From NCBI GenBank assembly GCA_008107755.1, contig VIRH01000109.1:1-64000 (forward strand): a DNA stretch of 64,000 nt, read 5' to 3'. Of the stretch, positions 32,509 to 40,661 are shown piece by piece. Within the stretch, counting starts at the first letter, position 1. Every line of letters begins with the position of its first letter. A program made the translations under genes and the position numbers. The stretch comes from Rhodobacterales bacterium (GTDB lineage Bacteria > Pseudomonadota > Alphaproteobacteria > Rhizobiales > Stappiaceae). The notes under the pieces are model-generated. The model was not told where the DNA came from. It searched no databases and saw nothing but the letters and a program-made list of their open reading frames with translations.

Positions 32509-34017
32509 TCAGAGACTGATCCGGATCATCGAATAGGAATGCGCGGGCACCGTGAGCGTGAGCTTGTTGTCAGACAGCTCGGCTCCGCCCTGAGTGACCG
32601 GTTTCACCGTGTCCGGGTTCTCTTCCGTGTTTCTCGCCTCCAGGTCGTCGTGCTTGATCAGCGTATGCTCCACAGAGCGCGCCGACCCGAACCCCTCCAG
32701 GGACAGCGCAATTTCCATCGGCTCGTCGGCGTTGCGGTTGACCGCGAAGAAGGTCAGCGTTCCGGCATCGCCGTCATGAACGCCGGCGATATCCAGGTAA
32801 CTGACGCCGGACGCGACATCCGCATCGTAAGACGGGCAGTCTACATCCAGTTGTAAAGCCGTGCCACGCCCGTGGCGAGACGCGAACTGGAAAGGATAGT
32901 AGATCGTCTGCCGCCACGCGGCACCGCCCGGCGCCGTCATGATCGGCGCAATGACATTGACCAGCTGGGCAATGCAGGCAATCCGCACGATATCGGACCG
33001 CCGGATGAACGTGTTGAGAATACAGCCGACCTGCAGAACGTCCTCGAAATTATAGATGTCTTCCAGAAGCGCGGGCGCATGCGGCCAGCCCCAGGATTTC
33101 ATGCGTTCGGCGTCGTTCTTGCGCTCGTGGTACCATACGTTCCATTCGTCGAAGGAAATCCGGACGTCGTTCTTCGCCCGTTTCTTCGCCTTCACGTAGT
33201 CGATGACGCCGCCGACCGTTCCGATGTAGCGGTCCAGCTTTTCGGGCAGAGCCAGATATTCGCGCGGATTCTTCTCGTAATTTTCGAAATACATGTGCAG
33301 CGAAATGTAGTCGACCTGTTCGAAGGTCTCCTCCAGAACGGTCGCTTCCCACTGCGGATAGGTCGGCATGTTGGAATGGGACGACCCGCAGACCACAAGC
33401 TCCAGCCTGTCGTCAAACGCTCTCAGAGCCTTGGCAGTTTCGTTGGCAAGATGACCGTATTCAGCCGCGCTCTTGTGCCCAACCTGCCACGGGCCGTCCA
33501 TCTCGTTGCCGAGACACCACAGGCGCACATCCCAGGGATCGGCGCGACCGTTCTTCTTGCGCAGATCCGACCAGTAGCTGCCACCCGGGTGGTTGACGTA
33601 TTCGACGAAGTTGCGTGCCGCATCGAGGCCGCGAGACCCGAGGTTCACAGCGAGCATCATTTCCGTATTGGCGGAAGCGGCCCAGTCGGCGAATTCGTGA
33701 ATGCCCACCTGGTTAGATTCACTCGTGTGCCAGGCAAGGTCCAGCCGCGTCGGGCGCTCTTCCTTTGGGCCGATGCCGTCTTCCCAGTTGTAGGCGGACA
33801 CGAAATTGCCGCCCGGATAGCGGCAGATCGGCGTATCGAGGTCCCGAACAAGTTCGATCACGTCCCGGCGCATGCCGTTTTCGTCGGCGCTGGGATGGTC
33901 GGGCTCATAGATGCCGGTGTAGACCGCCCGTCCAAGATGTTCGAGAAAGGAGCCGTAGAGCCTCTTGTCGATTTCCGCGATCGAGTAGCGCGCATGCGCG
34001 GTGACGCGTGCTTTCAC
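32509..34017 (-). CDS. abfA: Alpha-L-arabinofuranosidase, glycoside hydrolase family 51
   Basis: 502 residues from GTG 34017 with GGAGG upstream. No signal peptide, so it is cytoplasmic. A TIM barrel is followed by a C-terminal beta domain from about 390. The acid/base Glu172 lies in WCLGNEMDGPW and the nucleophile Glu291 in ISFDEWNVWY, the spacing expected for GH51. It releases L-arabinose from short arabinosides after import. It heads the transport genes and follows an ArsR-type regulator. A palindromic operator candidate precedes it. Confidence 0.95.
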   Translation of the reverse strand: MKARVTAHARYSIAEIDKRLYGSFLEHLGRAVYTGIYEPDHPSADENGMRRDVIELVRDLDTPICRYPGGNFVSAYNWEDGIGPKEERPTRLDLAWHTSESNQVGIHEFADWAASANTEMMLAVNLGSRGLDAARNFVEYVNHPGGSYWSDLRKKNGRADPWDVRLWCLGNEMDGPWQVGHKSAAEYGHLANETAKALRAFDDRLELVVCGSSHSNMPTYPQWEATVLEETFEQVDYISLHMYFENYEKNPREYLALPEKLDRYIGTVGGVIDYVKAKKRAKNDVRISFDEWNVWYHERKNDAERMKSWGWPHAPALLEDIYNFEDVLQVGCILNTFIRRSDIVRIACIAQLVNVIAPIMTAPGGAAWRQTIYYPFQFASRHGRGTALQLDVDCPSYDADVASGVSYLDIAGVHDGDAGTLTFFAVNRNADEPMEIALSLEGFGSARSVEHTLIKHDDLEARNTEENPDTVKPVTQGGAELSDNKLTLTVPAHSYSMIRISL

Positions 34018-34031
34018 GTTCTTCCTCCCAT

Positions 34032-34073
34032 TTATAACATTCTTTCCGGTTCATACCGGACTTTTCGTTATAA
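34032..34073 (-). promoter_or_regulatory. Nested palindromes in the abfA promoter region
   Basis: TTATAAC (34032-34038) and GTTATAA (34067-34073) flank an inner perfect inverted repeat TCCGGT-TCAT-ACCGGA (34045-34060). The structure starts 14 bases upstream of the abfA GTG and covers the likely -10 region (TATTATAAC on the minus strand, with TTGACG further upstream). It is well placed as an operator, most simply for the adjacent ArsR-type regulator. Confidence 0.6.
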
Positions 34074-34120
34074 TAGGCGGCAGGACACGTGTAACGTCAA
34101 GAGACTTTTTCAATTTCAGG

Positions 34121-35044
34121 TTATATGAAGATCCGCATCACGATGTCGTGGTCGTAATTTCCGAAACCCTTGCCGAAGATATTGATACCGCCAGGGTGCT
34201 CCGCATCTTCCTTGACGCCGATACGAATGCGGATCGACCGGTGCCTGTCGAGATCGAGATCCTCCAGCGACACGTTGGACATCTGCACGCCGTCGACGAA
34301 GCTGCCCTCTCCGTTGACCTTGAAGTTCTTCAGCTTGCCATATTGAGAGCCGGACAATTTCCACCAGCCGGGGGTATAAACGCCGCGTTTGTCGCCAAAA
34401 TCTCCGGGTGACGTCCAGGTTCCGATGTCGATGCCGTTCACCTGCACGAAAATGTCGGAGGGCCAGTCCGCGGCGGTTCCGGGAACCTCCGAACTCAGCT
34501 CCAGGGAGAATTCGATCGCCGAAGGCCGGGCGCGGTTGAGCTTGGTATTGTTCGGGAACTGATATTCAACATAGCCGCGTGTGAACCAAAGCAGCCCGGC
34601 CTTCATCCTGTCCGGATCGAGAAAGGTCTCGGGAACGTCGAGCAGACCGACGACACCGTCTTCCGAGCACAGCCCGCATGGACCGGTGATGTCGCAGCTC
34701 GTATAGAGGCCGATGGGCATTGCAACTTCGATGGTACCGTCGCGGCTATCGGGCATATCGTCACGAAAGCCGACCAGTATTTCGGTGAAGGCCGTCCGGC
34801 AGACCTTCTGGCTGCCCTTGCGAGCCTTTCTGGTGTCGGTCGTGATCAACCCGGCGTCCTCCAGAATCTGAAGGTTGGAGGACACCGTGGATTGCGGCAG
34901 GCCCAGATCTGCGGCGATCTGGTTGACGTTCAGTTCGCCGCTCCGGCGCAGCAGCTTGAGGATGGAAACCCGCACTTCGCTCGCGAGGCCCTTGATGACA
35001 TCGGGTCTCTCGGAGGGGTCGATGACGAGTACCTTTGCGCTCAT
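34121..35044 (-). CDS. ArsR-type winged-helix regulator with a large C-terminal domain
   Basis: 307 residues, about three times the usual ArsR length. The N-terminal winged helix covers about 12-95 (ASEVRVSILKLLRRSGELNV, then LGLPQSTVSSNLQILEDAG as the recognition part). The remaining ~200 residues are beta-rich and aromatic, with a Cys-rich patch CDITGPCGLC near 119-128 and YTPGWWKLSGSQYGKLKNF near 229-247. They may bind a sugar or metal. The ArsR metal motif ELCVCD is absent. Its place upstream of abfA suggests it senses arabinose or arabinosides and controls the locus. Confidence 0.82.
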   Translation of the reverse strand: MSAKVLVIDPSERPDVIKGLASEVRVSILKLLRRSGELNVNQIAADLGLPQSTVSSNLQILEDAGLITTDTRKARKGSQKVCRTAFTEILVGFRDDMPDSRDGTIEVAMPIGLYTSCDITGPCGLCSEDGVVGLLDVPETFLDPDRMKAGLLWFTRGYVEYQFPNNTKLNRARPSAIEFSLELSSEVPGTAADWPSDIFVQVNGIDIGTWTSPGDFGDKRGVYTPGWWKLSGSQYGKLKNFKVNGEGSFVDGVQMSNVSLEDLDLDRHRSIRIRIGVKEDAEHPGGINIFGKGFGNYDHDIVMRIFI

Positions 35045-35132
35045 CCTGTTTCCATGACTATTTGCAAACGCGGTTCAATATCGGAAAGTCTGATATGAAT
35101 GAATAATGTCAGCGGCGGTATTTGGCCAGACT

Positions 35133-35168
35133 AAAAAATACCGCCAGCGCGCGGCCGGCAGTATTTTT
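35133..35168 (-). terminator. Rho-independent terminator of the chemoreceptor gene
   Basis: On the minus strand AAAAATACTGCC pairs with GGCGGTATTTTTT (one mismatch) around a GC-rich 11-base loop, and the stem runs into T6. It begins 32 bases after the chemoreceptor stop codon. An additional GGCGGTATTT copy at 35114-35123 could form an alternative hairpin. Confidence 0.8.
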
Positions 35169-35199
35169 CTGACTTGGAGCAGCCCTCTCGGGCGGCCGA

Positions 35200-37644
35200 T
35201 TACACGGCAGCGACCCGGCTGAGGAAGGTTTCGACGCCTTGCTTGAGATCGCGGGAGCGATCGGAAAGGTCTCCGGAAGCAGCAAGGACGTTGCCGGAGG
35301 CGCCCCGGGTTTCCTCGACCGCCTGGGCAAGGCTTGCCATGTTGGCCTTCACGGCCTGCGTGCCTTGGGCGGCACGAAGAACGTTGCCTGAAATCTCGTT
35401 GGTGGCCGCACCTTGCTGGGTCACCGCGGCGGAGATGGTCTGTGAATAGCCGTTGACCTCCTCCATCGTCTCGGAAATCGAACCTATCGCACTGACGGCG
35501 GCACTGGTCGATGCCTGAATCGCGTGAATGTGCGAGGAAATCTCGTCTGTTGCCCTGGATGTCTGCGTCGCAAGTTCCTTGACCTCGGCAGCCACGATCG
35601 CAAACCCCTTTCCCGCATCGCCAGCCCTTGCAGCCTCGATGGTGGCATTGAGTGCCAAGAGGTTGGTCTGTTCGGCAATCGCCTGAATCAGGCTGACGAC
35701 TTCGCCGATCTTCGACGCGGCCGCGGCAAGACCGTTGACCTTGCCGTTGGTCTCGTGAACGGCACTGGTGGCAGACGTCACGATTTCGGAGGAGCGACGG
35801 ACCTGATCGCCGATCTCCGCGATGGATGCTGTCAGTTCCTCGGCAGAGCCTGCGACATTCTCCACGCTGGCACTTGCGTCTTCGCTCGCCCGCGCCGTGC
35901 TGCCGGCCTGTTCAGCGCTGTTTTCCGCGATGCGGCCAAGCGCGGATGCCGTGCCGGACATGCCGGCCGCCGTCTCGTCAAGGGCTCCCAGCAGACCCGA
36001 CATCTCTTCGCGAAAGTCCTGGATGAGCCCTTCGATTTCGGACTGACGGGCGCTTTGGCTGTCCTGATGAGCCCTTGCCTCACTTTCCAGCCTGTTCCGC
36101 TCACGCGCATTCTGCCGGAAAACTTCCACGGTACGGCTCATGTCGCCGATCTCGTCGCGCTGATCGGTGGACGGGATCTCGACATCCGTGTCGCCGCTGG
36201 CGAGCCTGTCCATCGCGACCGTCAGGGACCGGGTCGGGCGCGTGATGACGAGCGACAGGACGAAGGCCAGCAGGCAGCCGGCCGCCATGGCCACGACGAG
36301 CGCAGCCGCGATCAGCCCCAGAGCCGTATCCGCCCGGCTGTAAGCCGCAGCGGACTGAGCTTCCGCAAGATCGGCGATGACGTTGCGCACCTCGCCCGAA
36401 ATCGCGGCAAGAGACGCCCGCCGTGTTTCGAAGGCCTCGCGGGCCTCGACCATACCGGCGAATTCGGTCTCGTAGACAGCCACTTCACCCCCGATCGCCT
36501 CGACAGCCTCGGCGATCTGCGGGAAGGCGGCGCTGTCGGCTTTCAGGGTGTTTGAGAGGCTCTGCAGGCTGGCAATGCGGTTGACGACCTCACCGGCCCC
36601 CCTGGCATCGAAACCGGCAAAGAATTCCATCGTGACCGCACGTGTCTCCAGCGAGGCCCTCAGGAACTTGATGACGTTGGAATTGACCAATCCGACAATG
36701 CCAAGCTGGGACCCTGCCTTGCCGGCGATCTTTCTGGCTTCGTCCGTCACGCCGTAAACGACCTTGCGGAGCGCGCCGGCCTTCCTGTGCAGGTCTTCAA
36801 GGCCACGTGCGAGAACGGCGACCTGAACGGCTTCCACCCTTCCGGGACGCACACCATCTTCGGCTTCGACCGGCAGGGTGCCGGTAAGGTCGGCGCTGAG
36901 TTCGGCAAGCTGGTCCATGGCAGTGCGGTCGAGCCCGTCCACCTTCAGCTTCAGGGCCTTCCTTGCGGTTTTCGACAGCGTCTCAAGTCCGGTAGCCAGC
37001 GGCTTCGTCGCTGACACGGGCAGATTTCCGAAGGCGTCCGTGTTGGCAAGCAGCGCGCCGAGCTCGGCGCTTTCATCTTCCATGTCGGAGAGCATGCGAC
37101 CGACCTTGTCGGCGCGATTCCGATTACCGGTCGCCGTTTTTGCCGCGCTGCCAGCCTCGCGCTCTATACTGGTCATCTGGTCGGTGATCTGAACGGCTGT
37201 GGTCTGCAGGCGCACCGCCGAATGAAGCAGTTCATCCACCTGGGCTTGTCTTTGATTGGCCGCCTCGACGAACTCCTCGAACTCGACCTTCATCCGGCCG
37301 ACGAGGTCGATGGCCTCCCGCGTCGCGGTCTGCACCTCTCCTTCGGTCGAAACCCTGCCAAGTTCCGTGAGTGATGCTTCCAGGCCGGCGATCCGTTCGC
37401 CCGCGGCCTCGGCAAGTTCCGGCGTCTGCCCGGCAAGATAGGCCTCCTGCGCCTGGGCGACCTGCTGCAGGTTGGCGATCGCTCCTGTCGCCTTGGCACT
37501 GATATCCGATTGCAAGCGCAATCCCAGGATCGCCGCGGTCCCAACTGCACCTACGGCAGCCGTCACAACAGCCATAGCGAGAAAACCTCCGCCAACCTTG
37601 GCGGAGAAGCGCATATTCTTCAGGGGTTTCAAGAGCCTGGACAT
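35200..37644 (-). CDS. Methyl-accepting chemotaxis protein
   Basis: 814 residues from ATG 37644 (GAGG five bases upstream); the longer frame is unlikely. TM1 is near 20-42, followed by a large all-helical sensor of ~400 residues (about 45-440), TM2 near 442-468, HAMP near 468-520 (ITRPTRSLTVAMDRLASGD) and the signalling domain from about 560, with the hairpin tip AEQTNLLALNATIEAARAGD. It transmits binding at the sensor to CheW/CheA and so steers swimming. The sensor is longer than four-helix bundles and may be of the HBM type. No che genes are nearby. The ligand is unknown. Confidence 0.94.
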   Translation of the reverse strand: MSRLLKPLKNMRFSAKVGGGFLAMAVVTAAVGAVGTAAILGLRLQSDISAKATGAIANLQQVAQAQEAYLAGQTPELAEAAGERIAGLEASLTELGRVSTEGEVQTATREAIDLVGRMKVEFEEFVEAANQRQAQVDELLHSAVRLQTTAVQITDQMTSIEREAGSAAKTATGNRNRADKVGRMLSDMEDESAELGALLANTDAFGNLPVSATKPLATGLETLSKTARKALKLKVDGLDRTAMDQLAELSADLTGTLPVEAEDGVRPGRVEAVQVAVLARGLEDLHRKAGALRKVVYGVTDEARKIAGKAGSQLGIVGLVNSNVIKFLRASLETRAVTMEFFAGFDARGAGEVVNRIASLQSLSNTLKADSAAFPQIAEAVEAIGGEVAVYETEFAGMVEAREAFETRRASLAAISGEVRNVIADLAEAQSAAAYSRADTALGLIAAALVVAMAAGCLLAFVLSLVITRPTRSLTVAMDRLASGDTDVEIPSTDQRDEIGDMSRTVEVFRQNARERNRLESEARAHQDSQSARQSEIEGLIQDFREEMSGLLGALDETAAGMSGTASALGRIAENSAEQAGSTARASEDASASVENVAGSAEELTASIAEIGDQVRRSSEIVTSATSAVHETNGKVNGLAAAASKIGEVVSLIQAIAEQTNLLALNATIEAARAGDAGKGFAIVAAEVKELATQTSRATDEISSHIHAIQASTSAAVSAIGSISETMEEVNGYSQTISAAVTQQGAATNEISGNVLRAAQGTQAVKANMASLAQAVEETRGASGNVLAASGDLSDRSRDLKQGVETFLSRVAAV

Positions 37645-37880
37645 TACAACCTCACCGTTTGCAACCAAATGAGACGGCGGGCAGATAAATAATTGGTGAA
37701 GCTTTTCGCACTCCAATTGCAATTTTTTACATCGAAATAAATGCGATGGATTTAGGTGTGAAATTTCAAGCCGTTGAGAGCAGATTTTATTTGATCAAAA
37801 TCTGAAAAAAATAATTCAGATCGCAAAAACGAGTGCTTATTCCGTGTTTCCACTTACGGCAGAAACGTAGATAAGCAAGT

Positions 37881-37901
37881 AAAAGCCGGCCGAACACGGC
37901 C
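37881..37901 (-). terminator. Probable terminator after the hydroxylase operon
   Basis: On the minus strand GGCCG and CGGCC form a 5-bp stem with a four-base loop, followed by GGCTTTTACTTGC, about 30 bases after the DUF2783 gene stop. The stem is short, so efficiency is uncertain. The AT-rich remainder of the 286-base gap up to 37644 contains the chemoreceptor promoter region. Confidence 0.45.
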
Positions 37902-37930
37902 CCTCTCCTCTCCTGATCAAATACGCCAGG

Positions 37931-38122
37931 TTATCGCTTGCGGGCTTCAGACAGGAGAGCTTTCAGGGTTTCGCGATCTGCGATTTGGTTCGCCATCAGA
38001 AGAATAAGACGCGCGTTGAAGGCATCGCTTTCGGCCTTGCAGAGGCCATCGTGTGCCGCCAGAAGATCAGCATAGAAGTCATCCGGGCGTTCCAGTTTTG
38101 CTTCTCTCGTGGCTAAGGTCAT
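37931..38122 (-). CDS. mhaB: DUF2783 small protein, probable coupling subunit of the flavoprotein hydroxylase
   Basis: 63 residues from ATG 38122, with GAGGAG upstream; an ORF track start further up is spurious. Sequence features are LERPDDFYADLLAAHDGL near 10-27 and NARLILLMANQIADRETL near 36-53, a helical protein without membrane segments. Its start overlaps the stop of the hydroxylase gene by 4 bases. In Pseudomonas putida the 3-hydroxyphenylacetate 6-hydroxylase needs a ~70-residue coupling protein, MhaB, encoded beside the flavoprotein MhaA. Size, position and pathway context fit that role. The symbol is an inference. Confidence 0.7.
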   Translation of the reverse strand: MTLATREAKLERPDDFYADLLAAHDGLCKAESDAFNARLILLMANQIADRETLKALLSEARKR

Positions 38123-39738
38123 TGAAGGTGCTCCTCGCGGACAATCATCGATGTGAATGCATTTTCGATCGCTGCCGGATCGAACGCTGTCCAGCGGGCC
38201 GCGACGTGCTGGTCCGGACGGATCAGGTAGACCGCCTGTTGCGCGGATCCCAGATAGCGGCTTCTCAGCTCCGGGCCTATCTCGGGTGCTGCGAGACAGT
38301 GTCCGCGCAGATGCAAGCCGCACACCTCCAGCGTTTCGGGAACCTCACATCCAAGGCCGACAAGGTGAAACTCGCTTCCAAGCCGGTCGAGCAGCCAGCC
38401 GTTGCGGAAGGGTGCATCGACAAGGGGACTGCCGGGTCTTGTCCGGTCAGGAAGTTCGGGAACATCCGGACCGTTGAGGGGCGAGCCGTCATAGGTCTGC
38501 GGCACGGACAGACGGCCGGAGTTGACGAGTTGACGCGCGAACGCGTGATGCTCCGAAAGGTCCAGAACAGCATCCCGAAAGATCCGGCTGATCTCGGATT
38601 TCGGCGTGATGAAGTCCGTCGACCGGCTGCTGTTGAGAATGTTGTCGTCAGCTGCAAGCTCACGTTCGTAGCCGTAGCTCTGAAGCAGGCTTTCCCGCGC
38701 CTTCCCCGTCAGGACCAGCTTCAGCTTCCATGCAAGGTTGTCGGCGTCCTGAAAACCGGAGTTTGCCCCGCGGGCACCGAAGGGGGACACCTGATGGGCA
38801 CTGTCGCCGGCAAAGATCACCCGCCCGTGTACGAACTTCTCCATTCGCCGGCACTGGAAGGTATAGATAGACACCCAGTCCAGGTCGAAATCGACATCCG
38901 CTCCCAGCATCTCTTTCAGGCGGGGCAGGACGTTTTCGGGTTTCTTCTCTTCTTCCTTGTCGATGTCCCAGCCTAGCTGAAGATCGATCCTCCAGACCCC
39001 GTCAGGCTGCTTGTGAAGAAGCGCGGACTGATCCCGGTTGAAAGGCGGATCGAACCAGAACCAGCGTTCGGTCGGGAAATCCGCCTTCATGATGACGTCG
39101 GCAATCAGGAAATTGTCCTCGAAAACGCGGCCGACGAAATCGAGGTCGAGCATGTGCCGGGTCGGTGAACCGGCCCCGTCGCAGGCTATGAGCCAGTCGG
39201 CCTGAAGGTTGTAGGCTCCATCCGGTGTTTCCACGGTCACCAGCGTGTGGTCGTCGCTGCGCACGAGATTGGCGACGCGATTACGGCCACGGATCTCGAT
39301 CGGCTTGCCTTCCGCCTGCAGGGCCCGGATGCGTTCAACCAGGTAGAGCTCGCAGTAGTATTGCTGAAGGTTGATAAAGGCAGGACGCTTGTGCCCCGCT
39401 TCGGGAAGCAGGTTGAATTCATAGACCTTGCGGTTACCGGAAAACACCTTGCCGACGTTCCAGACCACGCCCTTGGCAACCATTTCGTCGCCGCACCCAA
39501 GCCGATCGAAAATCTCGAGGCTGCGTTTCGAAAAGCAGATCGCGCGCGACCCGACGCTGACCTTGTCGTTCTCGTCCAAGACGACGACGGGGATGCCGGA
39601 GAGGCCCAGGTCAATGGCAAGTGCCAGCCCAACCGGGCCGGCTCCCACGATGACCACCGGATGACGAACCGGGGTGTCGGCCACCAGGTCTTCGCAGGGC
39701 CGATATGGATAGAGCGGAACCTCGAAAAGCTTTGTCAA
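38119..39738 (-). CDS. mhaA: FAD-dependent aromatic hydroxylase, probably 3-hydroxyphenylacetate 6-hydroxylase
   Basis: 539 residues. The FAD-binding glycine motif VIVGAGPVGLALAIDLGL lies near 29-46, the DG motif LIACDGAGSPTRHML near 185-199 and GDSAHQVSPFGARGANSG near 310-327. It belongs to the group A flavin monooxygenases (phenol and MhpA-like) that use NAD(P)H and oxygen to hydroxylate a phenol ring. The adjacent homogentisate operon and the small DUF2783 partner favour 3-hydroxyphenylacetate to homogentisate. A 3-hydroxybenzoate or 3-(3-hydroxyphenyl)propionate substrate is possible. The start ATG 39738 has good spacing from GGAGG. Confidence 0.82.
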   Translation of the reverse strand: MTKLFEVPLYPYRPCEDLVADTPVRHPVVIVGAGPVGLALAIDLGLSGIPVVVLDENDKVSVGSRAICFSKRSLEIFDRLGCGDEMVAKGVVWNVGKVFSGNRKVYEFNLLPEAGHKRPAFINLQQYYCELYLVERIRALQAEGKPIEIRGRNRVANLVRSDDHTLVTVETPDGAYNLQADWLIACDGAGSPTRHMLDLDFVGRVFEDNFLIADVIMKADFPTERWFWFDPPFNRDQSALLHKQPDGVWRIDLQLGWDIDKEEEKKPENVLPRLKEMLGADVDFDLDWVSIYTFQCRRMEKFVHGRVIFAGDSAHQVSPFGARGANSGFQDADNLAWKLKLVLTGKARESLLQSYGYERELAADDNILNSSRSTDFITPKSEISRIFRDAVLDLSEHHAFARQLVNSGRLSVPQTYDGSPLNGPDVPELPDRTRPGSPLVDAPFRNGWLLDRLGSEFHLVGLGCEVPETLEVCGLHLRGHCLAAPEIGPELRSRYLGSAQQAVYLIRPDQHVAARWTAFDPAAIENAFTSMIVREEHLQ

Positions 39739-39798
39739 TGTAACTCCTCCCAGCGTCGAAAACGGCGACCCTCCTCGCGCGCTCTCCGCATTTTCCTC

Positions 39799-39823
39799 GG
39801 AACTCTCCTTCTGGTTCCGCGTT
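39799..39823 (+). promoter_or_regulatory. Sigma-EcfG-type promoter of the 76-residue membrane protein
   Basis: GGAAC (39799-39803), 16 bases and CGTT (39820-39823) match the EcfG consensus completely. The -10 ends 33 bases before the ATG. It lies in the 118-bp gap divergent from the hydroxylase gene. Confidence 0.75.
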
Positions 39824-39856
39824 TTGCTTTCACACCTCGATCAACGGAGGCACGAC

Positions 39857-40087
39857 ATGGCAATCCTCACTCAAACCACGCTGGTGACCTCCGGTCGCCG
39901 CTGGACATTCCGCGGATTGGTCGGCCTGCTGGCCGGCGTCACACTGGCCTTCCTGCTTGTCGGCCCTGTCATGGTGCTCACTGATAACTGGACCATGATC
40001 GGTGTCGGCGTCATTGTAGCCGAAGTTCTGGCGCTCATTGCCGGCCTGACCTGGCTGGGTCTTCTCGCCTTCTCCCGCGAGCACTGA
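39857..40087 (+). CDS. Small two-helix membrane protein, probable general stress protein
   Basis: 76 residues from ATG 39857 with GGAGG six bases upstream. Two hydrophobic helices, about 19-37 (GLVGLLAGVTLAFLLVGPVM) and 43-68 (MIGVGVIVAEVLALIAGL), with short polar ends. I know no family function. Its own EcfG-type promoter predicts induction by general stress. It interrupts the aromatic region between the two minus-strand operons and is unlikely to be catabolic. Confidence 0.72.
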   Translation: MAILTQTTLVTSGRRWTFRGLVGLLAGVTLAFLLVGPVMVLTDNWTMIGVGVIVAEVLALIAGLTWLGLLAFSREH

Positions 40088-40127
40088 CGCAGCCCCCCAG
40101 ACGATCCTCCATCCCGGCAGCCTTACG

Positions 40128-40661
40128 TCACTTCTCCTCCCTGTGGAGTGCGGCTGCCGGATGGCGCTCGAATTTCAGAAAGAACTCATCAAGCTGAGGC
40201 GGTGCGACCGGCGTTTCCGAGAGCATCGCGTGGACCTGACCCCGGTGATGGATCTGGTGCTGAAAGAGATGGAGCAGCGTATCTCCAACCGTCTCCTGGA
40301 AGTGGCCGTCTTCTCCCCTGTCCTGCATGATCTGGCGATCGAGATCGTCCTCTTCCAGCGTATCGCAAAAGGCCGTCAGCTCGTCATCCACCTTTGACTG
40401 AGCCAGCGACAGCTCGTCCGCCGTCTGAAGGTGCGGGGTGTCGAATATCGAAATGCCATGCCCCTCTTCCTTGAGGGCATCCAGATAAAAGCGGTCGATC
40501 TCCCAGACATGATTGAGCGTTTCGCGAATTGAAGGGAAGAAACCCGTCCGTTCCGCGGCTAAGTCTGCCTGTGACAGCCTGGAACATGCGCCATGCAGCA
40601 TCTCGTTGGCGTAGGCGTTATTTCGGGCCATCAGGCGAAGCTGGTGCAACGCTCTACTCAC
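40128..40661 (-). CDS. DinB-family protein
   Basis: 177 residues. The four-helix DinB fold carries three His that normally bind a divalent metal: His51 (TLNHVWEID) and two in FQHQIHHRGQVHAML near 134-148. Members include thiol-dependent transferases and isomerases. It overlaps the upstream gene by 4 bases and is the last gene of the six-gene homogentisate operon. No GST-type maleylacetoacetate isomerase gene is in the window, so a thiol-dependent isomerisation step could be its role (speculative). Confidence 0.85.
   Translation of the reverse strand: MSRALHQLRLMARNNAYANEMLHGACSRLSQADLAAERTGFFPSIRETLNHVWEIDRFYLDALKEEGHGISIFDTPHLQTADELSLAQSKVDDELTAFCDTLEEDDLDRQIMQDRGEDGHFQETVGDTLLHLFQHQIHHRGQVHAMLSETPVAPPQLDEFFLKFERHPAAALHREEK

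Noticed and set aside
35200..37722. Longer 840-residue form of the chemoreceptor
   Set aside because: The added 26 residues precede the normal membrane-anchor start and ATG 37644 has a clear ribosome-binding site.
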